A stretch of DNA of 64,000 nt from Clavibacter sp. (GCA_003569145.1 BGOH01000002.1:124001-188000), one strand, 5' to 3'. Shown: positions 29,346 through 38,979, numbered from the stretch's first letter. Numbers and translations are program-made. Notes: generated by a model from the sequence alone, not told the origin.

Positions 29346-30140
29346 ATGGCCCGCTATACCGTTTTGGATCTGGCTGCCTGGAAGAAATCAGGTAAGCCCT
29401 TTGCCATGCTCACGGCCTATGACTCAACGATGGCCTCAGTCTTTGATCAAGCCGGGGTGCCAATCCTGCTTGTTGGAGATAGCGCAGGCAATAACTTCTT
29501 AGGCCATGAGAACACCATCCCAGTTACCTTAGATGAATTAATCTCACTATCTAGAGCTGTAGTTAAAGGCTCAGAGAAAGCGCTAGTAATTGCTGATCTT
29601 CCCTTTGGCTCCTATGAAGCATCGACTCAATTAGCCCTAGAGAGCAGCATTAGATTATTGAAAGAGGCAGGAGTTGCTGGGGTAAAACTTGAAGGCGGAG
29701 TCAGAGTCTGCGAGCAAGTTAAAGCTCTAGTTAGTAGTGGAATTCCAGTTATGGGCCATCTTGGAATGACCCCGCAATCAGTTAATGCCTTTGGCGGTTT
29801 TAAAGTTCAAGGAAGAGATAGCAAGGCAGATGAGATCATCAAAGATGCTCTTGCCCTTCAAGAAGCAGGGGCCTTTGCAATTGTGCTCGAGTTGATTCCT
29901 GCCAAATTGGCTAAGGAGATTACAGAGACACTATCGATTCCAACTATTGGCATTGGCGCTGGGATTAACTGCGATGGCCAAGTTCTAGTCTGGACAGATC
30001 TAATGGGGCTAACTCCAAAGCCGCCACGTTTTTCAAGGGCCTACCTAAATCTGCGTCAAGATATGGTTGAAGCAGTTGGCAAATGGCTCCTAGATGTTGA
30101 GTCAGGTTCCTTCCCCTCTGCTAAAGAAAGCTTTGACTAA
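29346..30140 (+). CDS. panB: Ketopantoate hydroxymethyltransferase
   Basis: The protein has 264 residues. It transfers a hydroxymethyl group to 2-oxoisovalerate for pantothenate synthesis. Family motifs are MLTAYDSTMASVFDQAGVPILLVGDSAGN, DLPFGSYE, KLEGG, MGHLGMTPQSVNAFGGFKVQGR, IVLELIPAKLA and IGIGAGINCDGQVLVWTDLMGL. A strong purine-rich ribosome site (GAGGAAGGAAAG) precedes the ATG. No panC or panD is adjacent. The downstream MFS gene starts eight bases after the stop and is probably cotranscribed. Confidence 0.96.
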   Translation: MARYTVLDLAAWKKSGKPFAMLTAYDSTMASVFDQAGVPILLVGDSAGNNFLGHENTIPVTLDELISLSRAVVKGSEKALVIADLPFGSYEASTQLALESSIRLLKEAGVAGVKLEGGVRVCEQVKALVSSGIPVMGHLGMTPQSVNAFGGFKVQGRDSKADEIIKDALALQEAGAFAIVLELIPAKLAKEITETLSIPTIGIGAGINCDGQVLVWTDLMGLTPKPPRFSRAYLNLRQDMVEAVGKWLLDVESGSFPSAKESFD

Positions 30141-30148
30141 GATAAGGC

Positions 30149-31417
30149 GTGCGCAAATACGCCATTGATTTAAGCCCCTTAAAGAAGTATCGCGACTTTA
30201 AGCTGCTCTTTACCGCAGGGCTCTTTTCCTACTTCGGCTCGATGATCACCTTCGTTGCCCTGCCTTTCCAAGTTAAAGAGCTAACTGGCTCATTTTGGGC
30301 AGTGGGGCTAATTGGTGTTGTGGAGATAATCCCCCTCATTGTCTTTGGCCTTTATGGCGGGGTCCTAGCTGATTACCTAGATCGAAAAAAGATGATCTGG
30401 TTTACTGAATTTGGCACTCTTATTGCTACCTCAATTCTTCTAATTAATTCCCTCCAAGAAAAACCTAGCGTTATCTTGATCTTTGTTATTGCAGCAATTT
30501 TCGCTGCTTTAAGCGGACTAAAACGACCTAGCCAGGATGCGATTTTGCCAAGGCTTGTAAACCATGATGATCTGCCAAGTGCCAGCGCGCTAATGAGTCT
30601 TAGATGGCAATTTGGCGGAATCGTTGGGCCATCAGTTGGCGGAATAATCATTGCAAGTTATGGGGCTGGTGCTGCTTACTTTATTGATTGCCTAACCTTT
30701 GTAATTTCACTTGCGCTAATTTGGCAGGTTAGAAGTGTTCCCCCACTTGATAAGTCCACCCCACCATCCATTGCAGGTTTAATGGAGGGAATTAACTACG
30801 CCTTTAAGAGAAAGGATCTGCTTGGAACCTATGTTGTTGATTTAGCAGCAATGTTTCTTGCAATGCCGATGGCCCTTTTTCCTTTCTGGGCCGATGAAAT
30901 TGGCGCCCCTTATGCCCTAGGGTTTTTCTATTCTTCAATTACCTTTGGCGCAGTCCTTGTAACTCTTCTAAGTGGTTGGATGAGAAATTACCCCCATCAT
31001 GGAAGAGCTGTAATTTTCGGAGCCCTTGGTTGGGGGGTTGCAATCGTTGCGGCAGGAAGTAGTAACTCACTTGTTCTGGTGATTACCTGCCTGGTTATCG
31101 CTGGCGCCTTTGATCAAGTCAGCGCTTTATTTCGAGGATTTATCTGGAATCAATCAATTCCTGATGAGCTAAGGGGGCGTCTTGCAGGAATTGAGATGCT
31201 CTCCTATCTTCTCGGCCCACTTGGTGGACAGGCCAGGGCGGGGGGCATGGCAGCGATGAGTTCCTTGAGAACTTCCATTGTTGGCGGCGGATTACTCTGT
31301 ATTGGCTTTGTTTCTCTGATCGCAGCAGTGATGCCAAAGTTTCGTAGCTATGATGTTCGGACCAATGAATATGCCCTCAAAGAGGCAAAAATTCGCAAAA
31401 ATAGGGAAAATATTTAA
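30149..31417 (+). CDS. MFS exporter (EntS-like)
   Basis: The protein has 422 residues and about twelve membrane helices. The loop GVLADYLDRKKMIWFTEFG after helices 2-3 is the MFS motif A region. LKRPSQDAILPRLVNHDDLPSASALMSLRWQ fits the MFS_3/EntS-like group, which exports siderophores and other small molecules. The C-terminus is basic and cytoplasmic. The start is GTG, eight bases after panB. The substrate is unknown. Two further MFS genes of the same broad group lie at 46.6 and 50 kb. Confidence 0.82.
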   Translation: MRKYAIDLSPLKKYRDFKLLFTAGLFSYFGSMITFVALPFQVKELTGSFWAVGLIGVVEIIPLIVFGLYGGVLADYLDRKKMIWFTEFGTLIATSILLINSLQEKPSVILIFVIAAIFAALSGLKRPSQDAILPRLVNHDDLPSASALMSLRWQFGGIVGPSVGGIIIASYGAGAAYFIDCLTFVISLALIWQVRSVPPLDKSTPPSIAGLMEGINYAFKRKDLLGTYVVDLAAMFLAMPMALFPFWADEIGAPYALGFFYSSITFGAVLVTLLSGWMRNYPHHGRAVIFGALGWGVAIVAAGSSNSLVLVITCLVIAGAFDQVSALFRGFIWNQSIPDELRGRLAGIEMLSYLLGPLGGQARAGGMAAMSSLRTSIVGGGLLCIGFVSLIAAVMPKFRSYDVRTNEYALKEAKIRKNRENI

Positions 31418-31495
31418 AATATTTTTAACCCCCTACCCTTTAGTAACTAGGTTTTAAAAAGCCGTTTTTTCTTCAGTTTTGCGAAAATCGCGATA

Positions 31496-31662
31496 TTTAC
31501 GCGTAAAAAGTGCGTAAAAAGAGGGAAAAAAATCGCGCTACACACACTTTTTTTAGAAAAAGTAATCCGACACGCACCCAATTTATTTTCCCCAAATAGT
31601 GGAAACTTTGGCCAATAAGTGCCACGATTTGTCCTGCAACAGGTTCGGTGACGGATCGAACC
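31496..31662 (+). promoter_or_regulatory. AT-rich upstream region of the histone-like gene
   Basis: This gap holds a 12-base palindrome TTTACGCGTAAA (31496-31507) and a direct repeat GCGTAAAAAG (31501-31510 and 31512-31521). A leader stem-loop GGTTCG/CGAACC lies at 31642-31662, just before the ribosome site GAAAGGA. The gap has no protein gene. The repeats look like binding sites, but no factor can be named. Confidence 0.4.
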
Positions 31663-31681
31663 ATTCTGAAAGGAACACTAC

Positions 31682-31882
31682 GTGGCTGCAAAGCGTCGTA
31701 AGAAAGCTGCTGCTAAGGCAGCACCAAAGCGTCGTCGTAAGAAGGCTGCTGCAAAGGCTGCCCCAAAGCGTCGTCGTCGTAAGAAAGCTGCTGCAAAGAA
31801 GGCAGCTCCAAAGCGTCGTCGTAAGAAAGCTGCTGCAAAGGCTGCTCCAAAGCGTCGTCGTCGTAAGAAAGCTGCTAAGTAA
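31682..31882 (+). CDS. Histone H1-like Lys/Arg/Ala repeat protein
   Basis: The protein has 66 residues and consists almost only of Lys, Arg, Ala and Pro. Repeats run RRKKAAAKAAP / KRRRKKAAAKAAP / KRRRRKKAAAKKAAP and so on, about five units. The start is GTG with GAAAGGA seven bases ahead. Such tails occur at the C-terminus of actinobacterial HU (HupB) and in bacterial H1-like proteins, where they bind and compact DNA. Here the tail stands alone with no HU fold. The DNA is itself repetitive (GCTGCTAAGGCAGC-like units). A strong terminator follows, so it is its own transcript. Confidence 0.85.
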   Translation: MAAKRRKKAAAKAAPKRRRKKAAAKAAPKRRRRKKAAAKKAAPKRRRKKAAAKAAPKRRRRKKAAK

Positions 31883-31902
31883 GCACGCTTTAGATTTACG
31901 GA

Positions 31903-31934
31903 AAAAGCCCGGCTGCATATGCGCCGGGCTTTTC
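31903..31934 (+). terminator. Terminator after the histone-like gene
   Basis: AGCCCGGC (31906-31913) pairs with GCCGGGCT (31923-31930) with flanking A/T pairs extending the stem, followed by TTTT. It is 20 bases after the stop codon. The stem is strong enough to isolate this gene from the downstream protease gene. Confidence 0.9.
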
Positions 31935-31980
31935 TCTTTGCCTAAGCACTCCTCCTGCAAGACTTTGAAAGAATACTCAA

Positions 31981-32862
31981 ATGGATAGTCCTATTACTCG
32001 CCCCCGCCTCTGGCGCTGGATTCTTGGAACCCTCTTTATCGTCACCACCTGGCAAGTATTGGGCCTGGGCTTAACCTTTTTATTGGCCTCCTACTTTGAC
32101 CTTGATGTGGAGCTACTCTTTTCAACAGCTGATGAAGATCTTGCCGCTATTAGGGCCCTTCCGGCCTGGAGTAGCGCAGCAACTGTTTTAATTTCATTTC
32201 TGCCATTGCTACTTGCAACGCTTCTGGCCTATCGCATCTTTTTGAAGAAGGATTTAAAGAGCCTCTTTACCTCCCGCGATAAATACTCATATAAAAGGAC
32301 TTGGATTGGCTTTGCATCCCTTGCCCTAATTTCAATTGCTTTTGGCTCCTTTGATTTAATTCTTAATTGGGATTCCTACACCTTTAGCTTTAAAGCTTCT
32401 GCTTTTCTGCCCTATCTACTAATTGCATTTACTCTCCTACCGATTCAAACCACAGCAGAGGAGCTCTTCTTTAGGGGCTGGATCCAGCGCTGGCTTGATA
32501 ATGGCAAGAAGAGGCAATGGAGCATCTCAATTCTTAGCGGCGCTATCTTCTCTCTTCCTCATCTTGCAAATCCTGAAGTAGCGGGCAGTGAACTCTTCCT
32601 TCCAATCATTAGCTATGGAGCAACTGGATTTATGTTGGCCTGGGTGACTTATCGAGATCAGAGCCTGGAGCTTGCTATCGGCGCCCACTTTGCCAATAAC
32701 TTACTAGCAGCTCTTCTAGTATCGAGCCAAGATTCAGCCCTTCCTTCAGTTAGCCTCTTTAGCGTGCCAGAGGTTGCCTGGGGACCAGCTGCTCTCTTTT
32801 CAGTGATTATGGTTCCGACTTTTATTTGGCTCACCAATAGATGGGGCGCTAAGGCTTATTAG
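31981..32862 (+). CDS. CPBP-family (CAAX-like) intramembrane protease
   Basis: The protein has 293 residues with about seven to eight membrane helices. The conserved motifs of the CPBP/Abi family are present: TTAEELFFRGWIQRWLD (catalytic EE and R), FSLPHLAN, and ELAIGAHFANNL. Related proteins cleave prenylated or other membrane proteins, or protect against bacteriocins. The substrate here is unknown. Its stop overlaps the restored 3' end of the convergent dioxygenase. Confidence 0.85.
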   Translation: MDSPITRPRLWRWILGTLFIVTTWQVLGLGLTFLLASYFDLDVELLFSTADEDLAAIRALPAWSSAATVLISFLPLLLATLLAYRIFLKKDLKSLFTSRDKYSYKRTWIGFASLALISIAFGSFDLILNWDSYTFSFKASAFLPYLLIAFTLLPIQTTAEELFFRGWIQRWLDNGKKRQWSISILSGAIFSLPHLANPEVAGSELFLPIISYGATGFMLAWVTYRDQSLELAIGAHFANNLLAALLVSSQDSALPSVSLFSVPEVAWGPAALFSVIMVPTFIWLTNRWGAKAY

Positions 32863-34018
32863 AGGCTCTGCGCCTTTGTTTCATCTCGATGCTTGCGAAG
32901 ATAGGTCATAAAGGGAGTTCCCCCCGTACCAACAGCTGAAGGGTTTCCTGGGGCCTTCTGGGCCTGGGCATGAATATATTGCCCGGCATATTCAAGATGC
33001 ATCGCTCTAAAATCTGCAACTAGCTCAACAGATTGTTAAAGAGCTCTGTTGTTGAGGCGCGATTAACCTTCTTAACAAACTCCCGCACCGATGGACCTGC
33101 CTCAACAGCTTCAATAAATGCCACATGCTTGGGAGGCATATATTCGCGCATCTCCATTAGATACTCGCGAAGCTCATCTCTTTCATGTTCAATTCCTAAG
33201 ACTCCATCAAGTGCTGGAACAATTGCGCTCTGGGCGCCAGTCTCTCCTCGATAGGTCATTCCCTTGCCGCCAAGTGCCTCAACACCTTCATAAACAACGC
33301 CATTTGGAAGAGCTGGGTTATTGCGCCAGCCAAAGATATATGGCCTGACCCTATGGAAATAAACATATGGATCACACTTCTCAGGCATTCTGGCAAGAAC
33401 GTCATACATGCTCTTGATGCCATCTCGCAGTTGAGTAAGAGCGATATCTAGTGCGTCGCTGTCATTAGCAACAACTGCCTTCTGGGCTAGTTCAATGGCA
33501 TGAAGCGCGATTCCAGCCTTCTTCTCGATATCAATGTGAATGAGAATGAACCACTCTTCATCCTGTCCCCCAAGAAAACATTGCAGGAGGGCGATATTTC
33601 CGCATTCAATTTCTTTTTTTGGATCGAGGCGATACCAATTATCAATGGAGTATGAGACATAACTAAGAATTGGGGGGCGACCAACTTTGACCCCAAGCTC
33701 ATACCAGGGCTTTGCAAGAACTGCTGGAATTACATGGGCTGCTTCATTTTCTGACCATTGATAGGCCATACCGATATAGGAAAGAGCGAGCATTGCTCGT
33801 CTGACTTCGCCCTCACTTGCTAGCGCATCCATTTTGAAAGGTGGCAGTGATTTAACTCGGGATCTAAAATCTGAGCCCATTAAATACTTTGGCAGATTCC
33901 GTGCCATCTCATCCCAAGCACCGTTTGCGGCAGAGAGTGATGTGACTGGATCGCTGTGTTGCATATAGCCAAATTCTTTAGAGATGCCAAAGGCCTCCAG
34001 AGAAACTGGCTGAGTCAT
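32859..34018 (-). CDS. Indoleamine/tryptophan 2,3-dioxygenase (IDO family), frameshifted
   Basis: The N-part (332 residues) matches bacterial IDO-like proteins: SYIGMAYQW, PWYELGVKVGRPPILSYVSY, RVRPYIFGWRNNP and YRGETGAQSAI. The frame ends early at 33020. Adding one T at 33027-33028 continues as LVADFRAMHLEYAGQYIHAQ and then GTGGTPFMTYLRKHR, with a stop at 32859. That tail holds the proximal heme histidine (MHLEY, equivalent to the human IDO1 SYHLQ position) and the GTGGT substrate loop, so the enzyme would be dead without it. It opens the indole ring of tryptophan to N-formylkynurenine. It follows the transporter ATPase by two bases. Confidence 0.85.
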
Positions 34019-34020
34019 AA

Positions 34021-35663
34021 CTATTTCTTGCCGGCTAGGCGGGCTTCGCGTCTCTTCTTCTGCTCTGCAGGATCTGGCACAGGCACTGCAGCGATAAGAC
34101 GCTGAGTGTAAGGATCTTTAGCGCTATTAAGAATCTGATCGCGCTCGCCCTCTTCAACTAAGAGGCCATTTTGCATAACTGCAATTCGGTGAGCCAAAAT
34201 GTCAACAACTGCTAAATCATGGCTGATGAAGAGGCAGGCAAACTTCAATTTATCTTGCAGATCAAGCAAGAGATCTAGGAAGCGTGCTTGTACTGAAACA
34301 TCAAGTGCTGAGGTTGGTTCATCAGCGATTAATAAATCTGGGGTTAGAGCCAGAGCTCTTGCAATTCCAACTCGCTGTCTCTGGCCACCAGATAACTCAT
34401 GAGGGAAGCGGTTTCTATAGGAGCGAGGAAGTTCAACCTGCTCAAGTAGATCCTCAACCTTCTTATTTAGCTCATCGCCTTGAGCTAATTTTGCAAGGAA
34501 TATTGGCTCGCCAATTGATTCACCGATTGGAAGACGTGGGTTAAGTGATGAAGCTGGATCTTGAAAGACGATTCCGGTGTGGCGGCGGATAGTAAAGAGC
34601 TCTTTTTGTGAGGCCTTACTAATGTCTTTGCCAACAATCTCAAGGCTTCCTGACTTAATTGGAAGCAATCCAATAGCCGCTTTTCCAACTGTGGTCTTTC
34701 CAGAGCCAGATTCGCCTACTAGACCAACGATTTCTCCAGGAAAGATATCGAGTGAGAAGTTTTTAACGGCAGTAAAGGCTGGAATTCTTCCTCGTTTTGG
34801 ATATTCGATTGTTACATCGCGCATCTTAAGAACTGGCTCGGCATCTCGTGCGACTTTAAGAACGCGCTTTCTTGAGGAACCAAGCTTTGGAACTGCAGCT
34901 AATAGCTCAGTTGTATAGGGATGCTTTGGACGATTAAAGATTTGATCAGAGCTGCCATGTTCAACGGTGAGTCCATCTTTCATAACCAAGATCTCATCTG
35001 CCATATCAGCAACAACGCCCATATCGTGGGTGATAAGAAGGATTGCTGAGTTAAGTCGATCTTTGAGGCTTCGCATCAAATCTAAGATTTCTGCCTGGAT
35101 CGTTACATCAAGTGCGGTGGTTGGCTCATCTGCCACTAAAAGACCTGGGTCACAGGCAAGTGCTTGAGCAATCATCGCTCTCTGGCGCTGACCACCTGAT
35201 AGTTGGTGAGGATACTTATCAAATGATTGTTCAGGGTTTGGAATTTCAACCATTGTAATAAGTTCAATGGCGCGAGTGCGAGCCTGCTTTGGCCCCATAT
35301 CAAAGTGATTTCTTAAGGTTTCAACGATCTGGAATCCAATTGTGTAAACCGGATTTAGCGCAGTCATTGGCTCCTGGAAGATATAGGCAACTTCCTTGCC
35401 GCGGAATTTGCGAAGCGTTGAACTCTTCACATTGATCATATCTACATCTTTAATTAGGACCTGTCCGCTTCGTCTTGCATTTGATGCAAGTAGATCCATT
35501 AGGCCAAGGGCGGTTGTTGATTTACCAGAACCTGACTCACCAACGATGGCAAGGACTTGCCTGGGTGGAGCTCGAAGTTCATCTTGATCGCTGCTGGATA
35601 CCAGAGGCCATCGACCCAGAAATCGACCGAGAAATCTTTAACCTTTAGGATTGGCTCACTCAT
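34021..35663 (-). CDS. Fused dual-ATPase subunit of a peptide ABC transporter, frameshifted
   Basis: Two ABC domains in one chain correspond to DppD and DppF/OppD-OppF. Domain 1 has QLSGGQRQRAMIAQAL and LLVADEPTTALDV. Domain 2 has GLVGESGSGKTTVGKA, ELSGGQRQRVGIARAL and LLIADEPTSALDV. The Walker A of domain 1 lies in another frame. Adding one G at 35560-35561 joins MSEPILKVKDFSVDFW... to VLAIVGESGSGKSTTALGLM, with the ATG at 35663. This is the only ATPase near two sets of permeases and probably powers both. Its start overlaps the divergent PH-like gene by two bases. Confidence 0.9.
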
Positions 35664-36291
35664 GGCTTACTCTCCATTCAACGCACTGGTTAATAATGGT
35701 GGAAATCTGATTATTTTCCGTGCCCAAGGCTCGCGAGTTTACAGTAGTTTGGGATATCTCTTCTGTCTTGGGATGCTGATTACCACAGTCCTTGAATCCA
35801 AATACAGCAGCGCTGAAAATTTCGCCTTTTGCGCTCTTATCCTCTTGATTGCTACCTCGGTCTACCTTGGAATTCAAAGACCTGCTCTGGTCTTCACCGA
35901 CCTTGGACTGGCAGTTAGAAACCCCTTCACCACCACAATCCTTGATTGGAAGCAGGTTAGTGATCTTGATACTAAATTTGTTCTCAACATAACAAGTGAT
36001 CTCGGAATCATTAAATGCTGGGCTGCTGCTGGACCCTCTAGATCTCAACACCGAGCTATTCATCCCAGTGAACTCAAAGGATTTCATCAACAAGGCGGTG
36101 GAATTAAAGCTGCTGACTCGCCTAGATCTGATTCTGGAGCTGCCGCTCAAATTGCTCGCCGCTATATCCAGGAGCGCGGAAGTTTTAAAGGAAGTATCAC
36201 TAGTGAAATTAAAGTTAATAATCTGGCTAAATTCCTCTATATAGCTCTTGGAATTACTGTAATTATTTCGCATTTGATCGCCTACGCCTGA
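35662..36291 (+). CDS. PH-like domain membrane protein, copy 1
   Basis: From ATG 35662 the protein has 209 residues. Two membrane segments at about 28-60 are followed by a soluble region with VFTDLGLAVRNPFTTTILDWKQVSDLDTKF, the pattern of small bacterial PH domains (bPH type). A conserved AIHPSELKGF...GIKAADSPRSDSGAAAQIARRY block and a C-terminal membrane helix complete it. The function is unknown. It is paralogous to the gene at 41221-41820, and both sit convergent to a dppC copy with overlapping stops. A longer frame from 35557 lies inside the ATPase gene and is not used. Confidence 0.7.
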   Translation: MAYSPFNALVNNGGNLIIFRAQGSRVYSSLGYLFCLGMLITTVLESKYSSAENFAFCALILLIATSVYLGIQRPALVFTDLGLAVRNPFTTTILDWKQVSDLDTKFVLNITSDLGIIKCWAAAGPSRSQHRAIHPSELKGFHQQGGGIKAADSPRSDSGAAAQIARRYIQERGSFKGSITSEIKVNNLAKFLYIALGITVIISHLIAYA

Positions 36292-37367
36292 TTTCTTGCA
36301 ATAGCTCTAGCGTTCTGTTTTTCTTTCTTTGTAATCTTGCGCTTCTGCCTTGGATCAAAGGCATCTCTTAGCCCATCACCAATGAAGTTAATACTTAAGG
36401 CAATACTTACAATGAAGAATCCTGGATACCAGAATAGGAATGGCCTGGTTGTAAAAGCATCCTGATATTGATTAATCAATAGCCCAAGTGAAACATCAGG
36501 GGGCACAACTCCAAAGCCAAGGTAGGAAAGGGCGGTCTCTAGCAAGATTGCGCCGGAGAGTAGCAAGGTAACTGAGACGATGATTACACCAACGGCATTT
36601 GGAAGAATGTGCTTGAAGATAATTCTTCTAGTCGATGCTCCAGCAACTCGCGCCGCATCGACAAACTCTCGCTCACGAAGGGTTAAAAACTCGCCACGAA
36701 CCAGACGCGATAGCCCCGTCCAAGCAAAGAGACCCAAATAAACCGCAAGAATGATTGCGCCAAGATTTCCAAACTTTGCACCGATAACTGATCCCACGAT
36801 AACTGCTGGGATTGTGATGATGAAGTCGGTAAAGCGCATAAGAACGTTATCAACGACTCCTCTGTAATATCCAGCAACAGCGCCAACAACAGTTCCGATA
36901 ATCGCTGCAAAGAATCCAATAATGAACATAACTTGAATCGAGCGCTGCGTGCCCTTCATTACCAGCGAGAAGTAATCCCGGCCAATGTCATCCTGACCAA
37001 ATGGGTGTTCGCCAAGGCCAAATCCCGCTCCCCCTAAAAACTTGGGAACAAGGGAAATTGTTGGACAGCCAATGGTGTCATTAGGGCAATCACCAAATCG
37101 AAGTTCAGGCAAATCCTCTGGGCTCCACTTCCACCAACCCTTAGTCTTTATTGGGCCAAAGTTTGCATCTACTGCGGAAAATACAAAGACAATGATGAAT
37201 GTTAAGAAGATAAGTGAGGCTACTGCAGCCTTATGTTTGAAGAATCGACGGCGAATAATCTGCCATTGCGTCAATCCTTCAACTTCCTTATTGGCAATAG
37301 CGTTTTCGCCAGATTCAATTGTTAACTCTTCAAGGGCCTGCTCTTTACTCTTTCTTCTAATTTTCAC
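36282..37367 (-). CDS. Peptide ABC transporter permease, DppC-type, copy 1
   Basis: The protein has 361 residues. A cytoplasmic N-terminus ends in WQIIRRRFFKHKAAVASLIFL, followed by the periplasmic segment with GEHPFGQDDIGRDYFSLVMKG, typical of DppC/OppC. Five core membrane helices follow, and the EAA coupling loop is FVDAARVAGASTRRIIFKHILPNAVGVIIV. It pairs with the long DppB encoded directly upstream (four-base overlap). The periplasmic loop contains FGDCPNDTIGCPT, so a disulfide is possible. Confidence 0.92.
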   Translation of the reverse strand: MKIRRKSKEQALEELTIESGENAIANKEVEGLTQWQIIRRRFFKHKAAVASLIFLTFIIVFVFSAVDANFGPIKTKGWWKWSPEDLPELRFGDCPNDTIGCPTISLVPKFLGGAGFGLGEHPFGQDDIGRDYFSLVMKGTQRSIQVMFIIGFFAAIIGTVVGAVAGYYRGVVDNVLMRFTDFIITIPAVIVGSVIGAKFGNLGAIILAVYLGLFAWTGLSRLVRGEFLTLREREFVDAARVAGASTRRIIFKHILPNAVGVIIVSVTLLLSGAILLETALSYLGFGVVPPDVSLGLLINQYQDAFTTRPFLFWYPGFFIVSIALSINFIGDGLRDAFDPRQKRKITKKEKQNARAIARNQA

Positions 37368-38908
37368 TTTCCACTCCCAACACGAATTCTTGGGTCAAGG
37401 GCTGAGTAGAGAAGGTCTGCAATTAAGTTAGCCATCACAGCTAGTGTTGCAGTAATAAAGAAAACGCCCATTAGCAGGTTGAGATCTTGGCTGGTAATTG
37501 CTCGATTAAAGAGCGTTCCCATGCCATACCAACCAAAGACGCGCTCAGTGATAATTGCGCCGCCAACAATTCCAGCAAAATCAACCACCATAATTGTGGT
37601 TAATGGAATCAAAGTGTTGCGGAAGGCATGGCGCATAATCACAGTTCGCTCATTTAGCCCTTTTGCGCGAGCAGTTCTGATGTAATCCTGATTTAGTACT
37701 TCAAGCAGAGTTCCTCTTGAATAACGGATATAGCCCGCAAAGGAGATCAAAGTAAGTGCAATTGTTGGCAAGAATAGGTGCACCAAAATATCTAGAGTTG
37801 AAATCCAGAACTCATTTGGAGTGAGTAGCTCCTTTGCCTGGCCAAGAGTTGGAATCGGCCTAAAGCTAACCGCTCCCTCTTCCATATATGGCTTCCAGGT
37901 CTGCATGAACTTATCAACAATAATTAAATGCCCAGAGAGCAGAGCAGTAATAATTGTAGTTCTAATAACTGGCCCGCGATCTATTCGAGCAAAGGCAAGA
38001 GCTACTGCCACTGCAACGATAATTGTGATTAGCGCATACTTAAGCAGCTGCGGAATTGATGATGAAGAATTAAGCGAGTTTGAGACTACAAAATAAGAGA
38101 TAACTGTTAGTGGAGCCATTGTTAGAGAGGCATAGAGCGCTGCCTTATTGCCAAATCCAGTGCTTAAGTAAGTAATTCCAAATGCAATACCAACAGCAAG
38201 CAGACCAATTAATACTGGACCAAGTGCTGGATCTGTTAACCAATTTGCTTCATCAACGAAGGTCAGGAATGCAAAAGTTCCCACAAAGACAATTCCAAAA
38301 ACCTTCCAAAAGTTTCCACGCTTTGAACCAAGCAGTGAAGCCCAAAAGACAGAGCCAACTAACCCCATTCCGATTTTCCATGAGGTAGTTATCTGAGGAT
38401 CAGATAAGAAAGTATTGAACTGAATTGCCAAGTACTGCTTCAAAAGAACTGCAACCCAGAAAATAGGTAGTGAAAAGAGAAGGAATGCAAAGAATGTCAT
38501 TGAATAATCAAAACGTGAATATTGACGAAGAGCGGTAACGATACCTAGGGCAATACCAACGATGATTGCAAATATAGTTGCGAAAATAACTAGTCGAATA
38601 GTGATTGGCATTGCAGTTGCAATTTCGCCTGATACTGGGAGACGAAGACGAGTTAGCCCTAAATCAAGATTGCCGGTGAAAATTCCTAGAACGCCGCGTA
38701 GCCAGATGAAATATCTAAGTGGGGGCGGCACATCGAGTCTTAAAAACTCTTCTAGCTCTCTAATTTGAGCTTGAATCTCGGGATCATCGCTAAAGCGAAG
38801 ATCACCTATTGGATCTCCTGCAATTGCTGCAAGGTTATAGAGAATAAAGCTTGAGCCAAAGAGAATTAGGAAAAGGACGCCGATTCTTCGAGCTATGAAA
38901 GCTAGCAC
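37364..38908 (-). CDS. Peptide ABC transporter permease, long DppB-type, copy 1
   Basis: The protein has 514 residues, about 190 more than usual DppB. The N-terminal FIARRIGVLFLILFGSSFILYNLAAIAGDP and the core TIRLVIFATIFAIIVGIALGI...RFDYSMTFFAFLLFSLPIFWVAVLLKQYLAI are normal. An insertion with about four extra hydrophobic helices then occupies roughly 185-330. The C-part resumes with LALTLISFAGYIRYSRGTLLEVLNQDYIRTARAKGLNE and the EAA loop ERTVIMRHAFRNTLIPL. The insertion is also present in copy 2. It overlaps dppC by four bases. Confidence 0.9.
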   Translation of the reverse strand: MLAFIARRIGVLFLILFGSSFILYNLAAIAGDPIGDLRFSDDPEIQAQIRELEEFLRLDVPPPLRYFIWLRGVLGIFTGNLDLGLTRLRLPVSGEIATAMPITIRLVIFATIFAIIVGIALGIVTALRQYSRFDYSMTFFAFLLFSLPIFWVAVLLKQYLAIQFNTFLSDPQITTSWKIGMGLVGSVFWASLLGSKRGNFWKVFGIVFVGTFAFLTFVDEANWLTDPALGPVLIGLLAVGIAFGITYLSTGFGNKAALYASLTMAPLTVISYFVVSNSLNSSSSIPQLLKYALITIIVAVAVALAFARIDRGPVIRTTIITALLSGHLIIVDKFMQTWKPYMEEGAVSFRPIPTLGQAKELLTPNEFWISTLDILVHLFLPTIALTLISFAGYIRYSRGTLLEVLNQDYIRTARAKGLNERTVIMRHAFRNTLIPLTTIMVVDFAGIVGGAIITERVFGWYGMGTLFNRAITSQDLNLLMGVFFITATLAVMANLIADLLYSALDPRIRVGSGK

Positions 38909-38979
38909 GTCACTCGCCTTTCCTTATAAGTTGCTTAAGAGTGAGGATTTTACTCATTTTAGCCAAAAATAAAGCCTGT

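Noticed and set aside
31400-31440. AT-rich inverted repeat AAAATATT/AATATTTT at the end of the MFS gene as a terminator
   Set aside because: The stem has no G-C pairs and overlaps the stop codon; too weak to call.
31480-31545. Replication origin in the AT-rich region before the histone-like gene
   Set aside because: No DnaA boxes and no origin-linked genes (dnaA, dnaN, gyrB) are present.
31682-31882. A CRISPR-like or tandem-repeat array
   Set aside because: The repeats are coding (Lys/Arg/Ala/Pro units in frame) with no unique spacers.
31583-31988. Leu/Ser/Thr-rich and Gln/Leu/Val-rich frames over the histone-like gene
   Set aside because: They are repeat shadows of the Lys/Arg/Ala gene in other frames and have no ribosome sites.
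35656-36273. 205-residue minus-strand frame opposite PH-like copy 1
   Set aside because: Serine-rich shadow of the plus-strand gene; the plus-strand frame has a clear paralogue at 41.2 kb.
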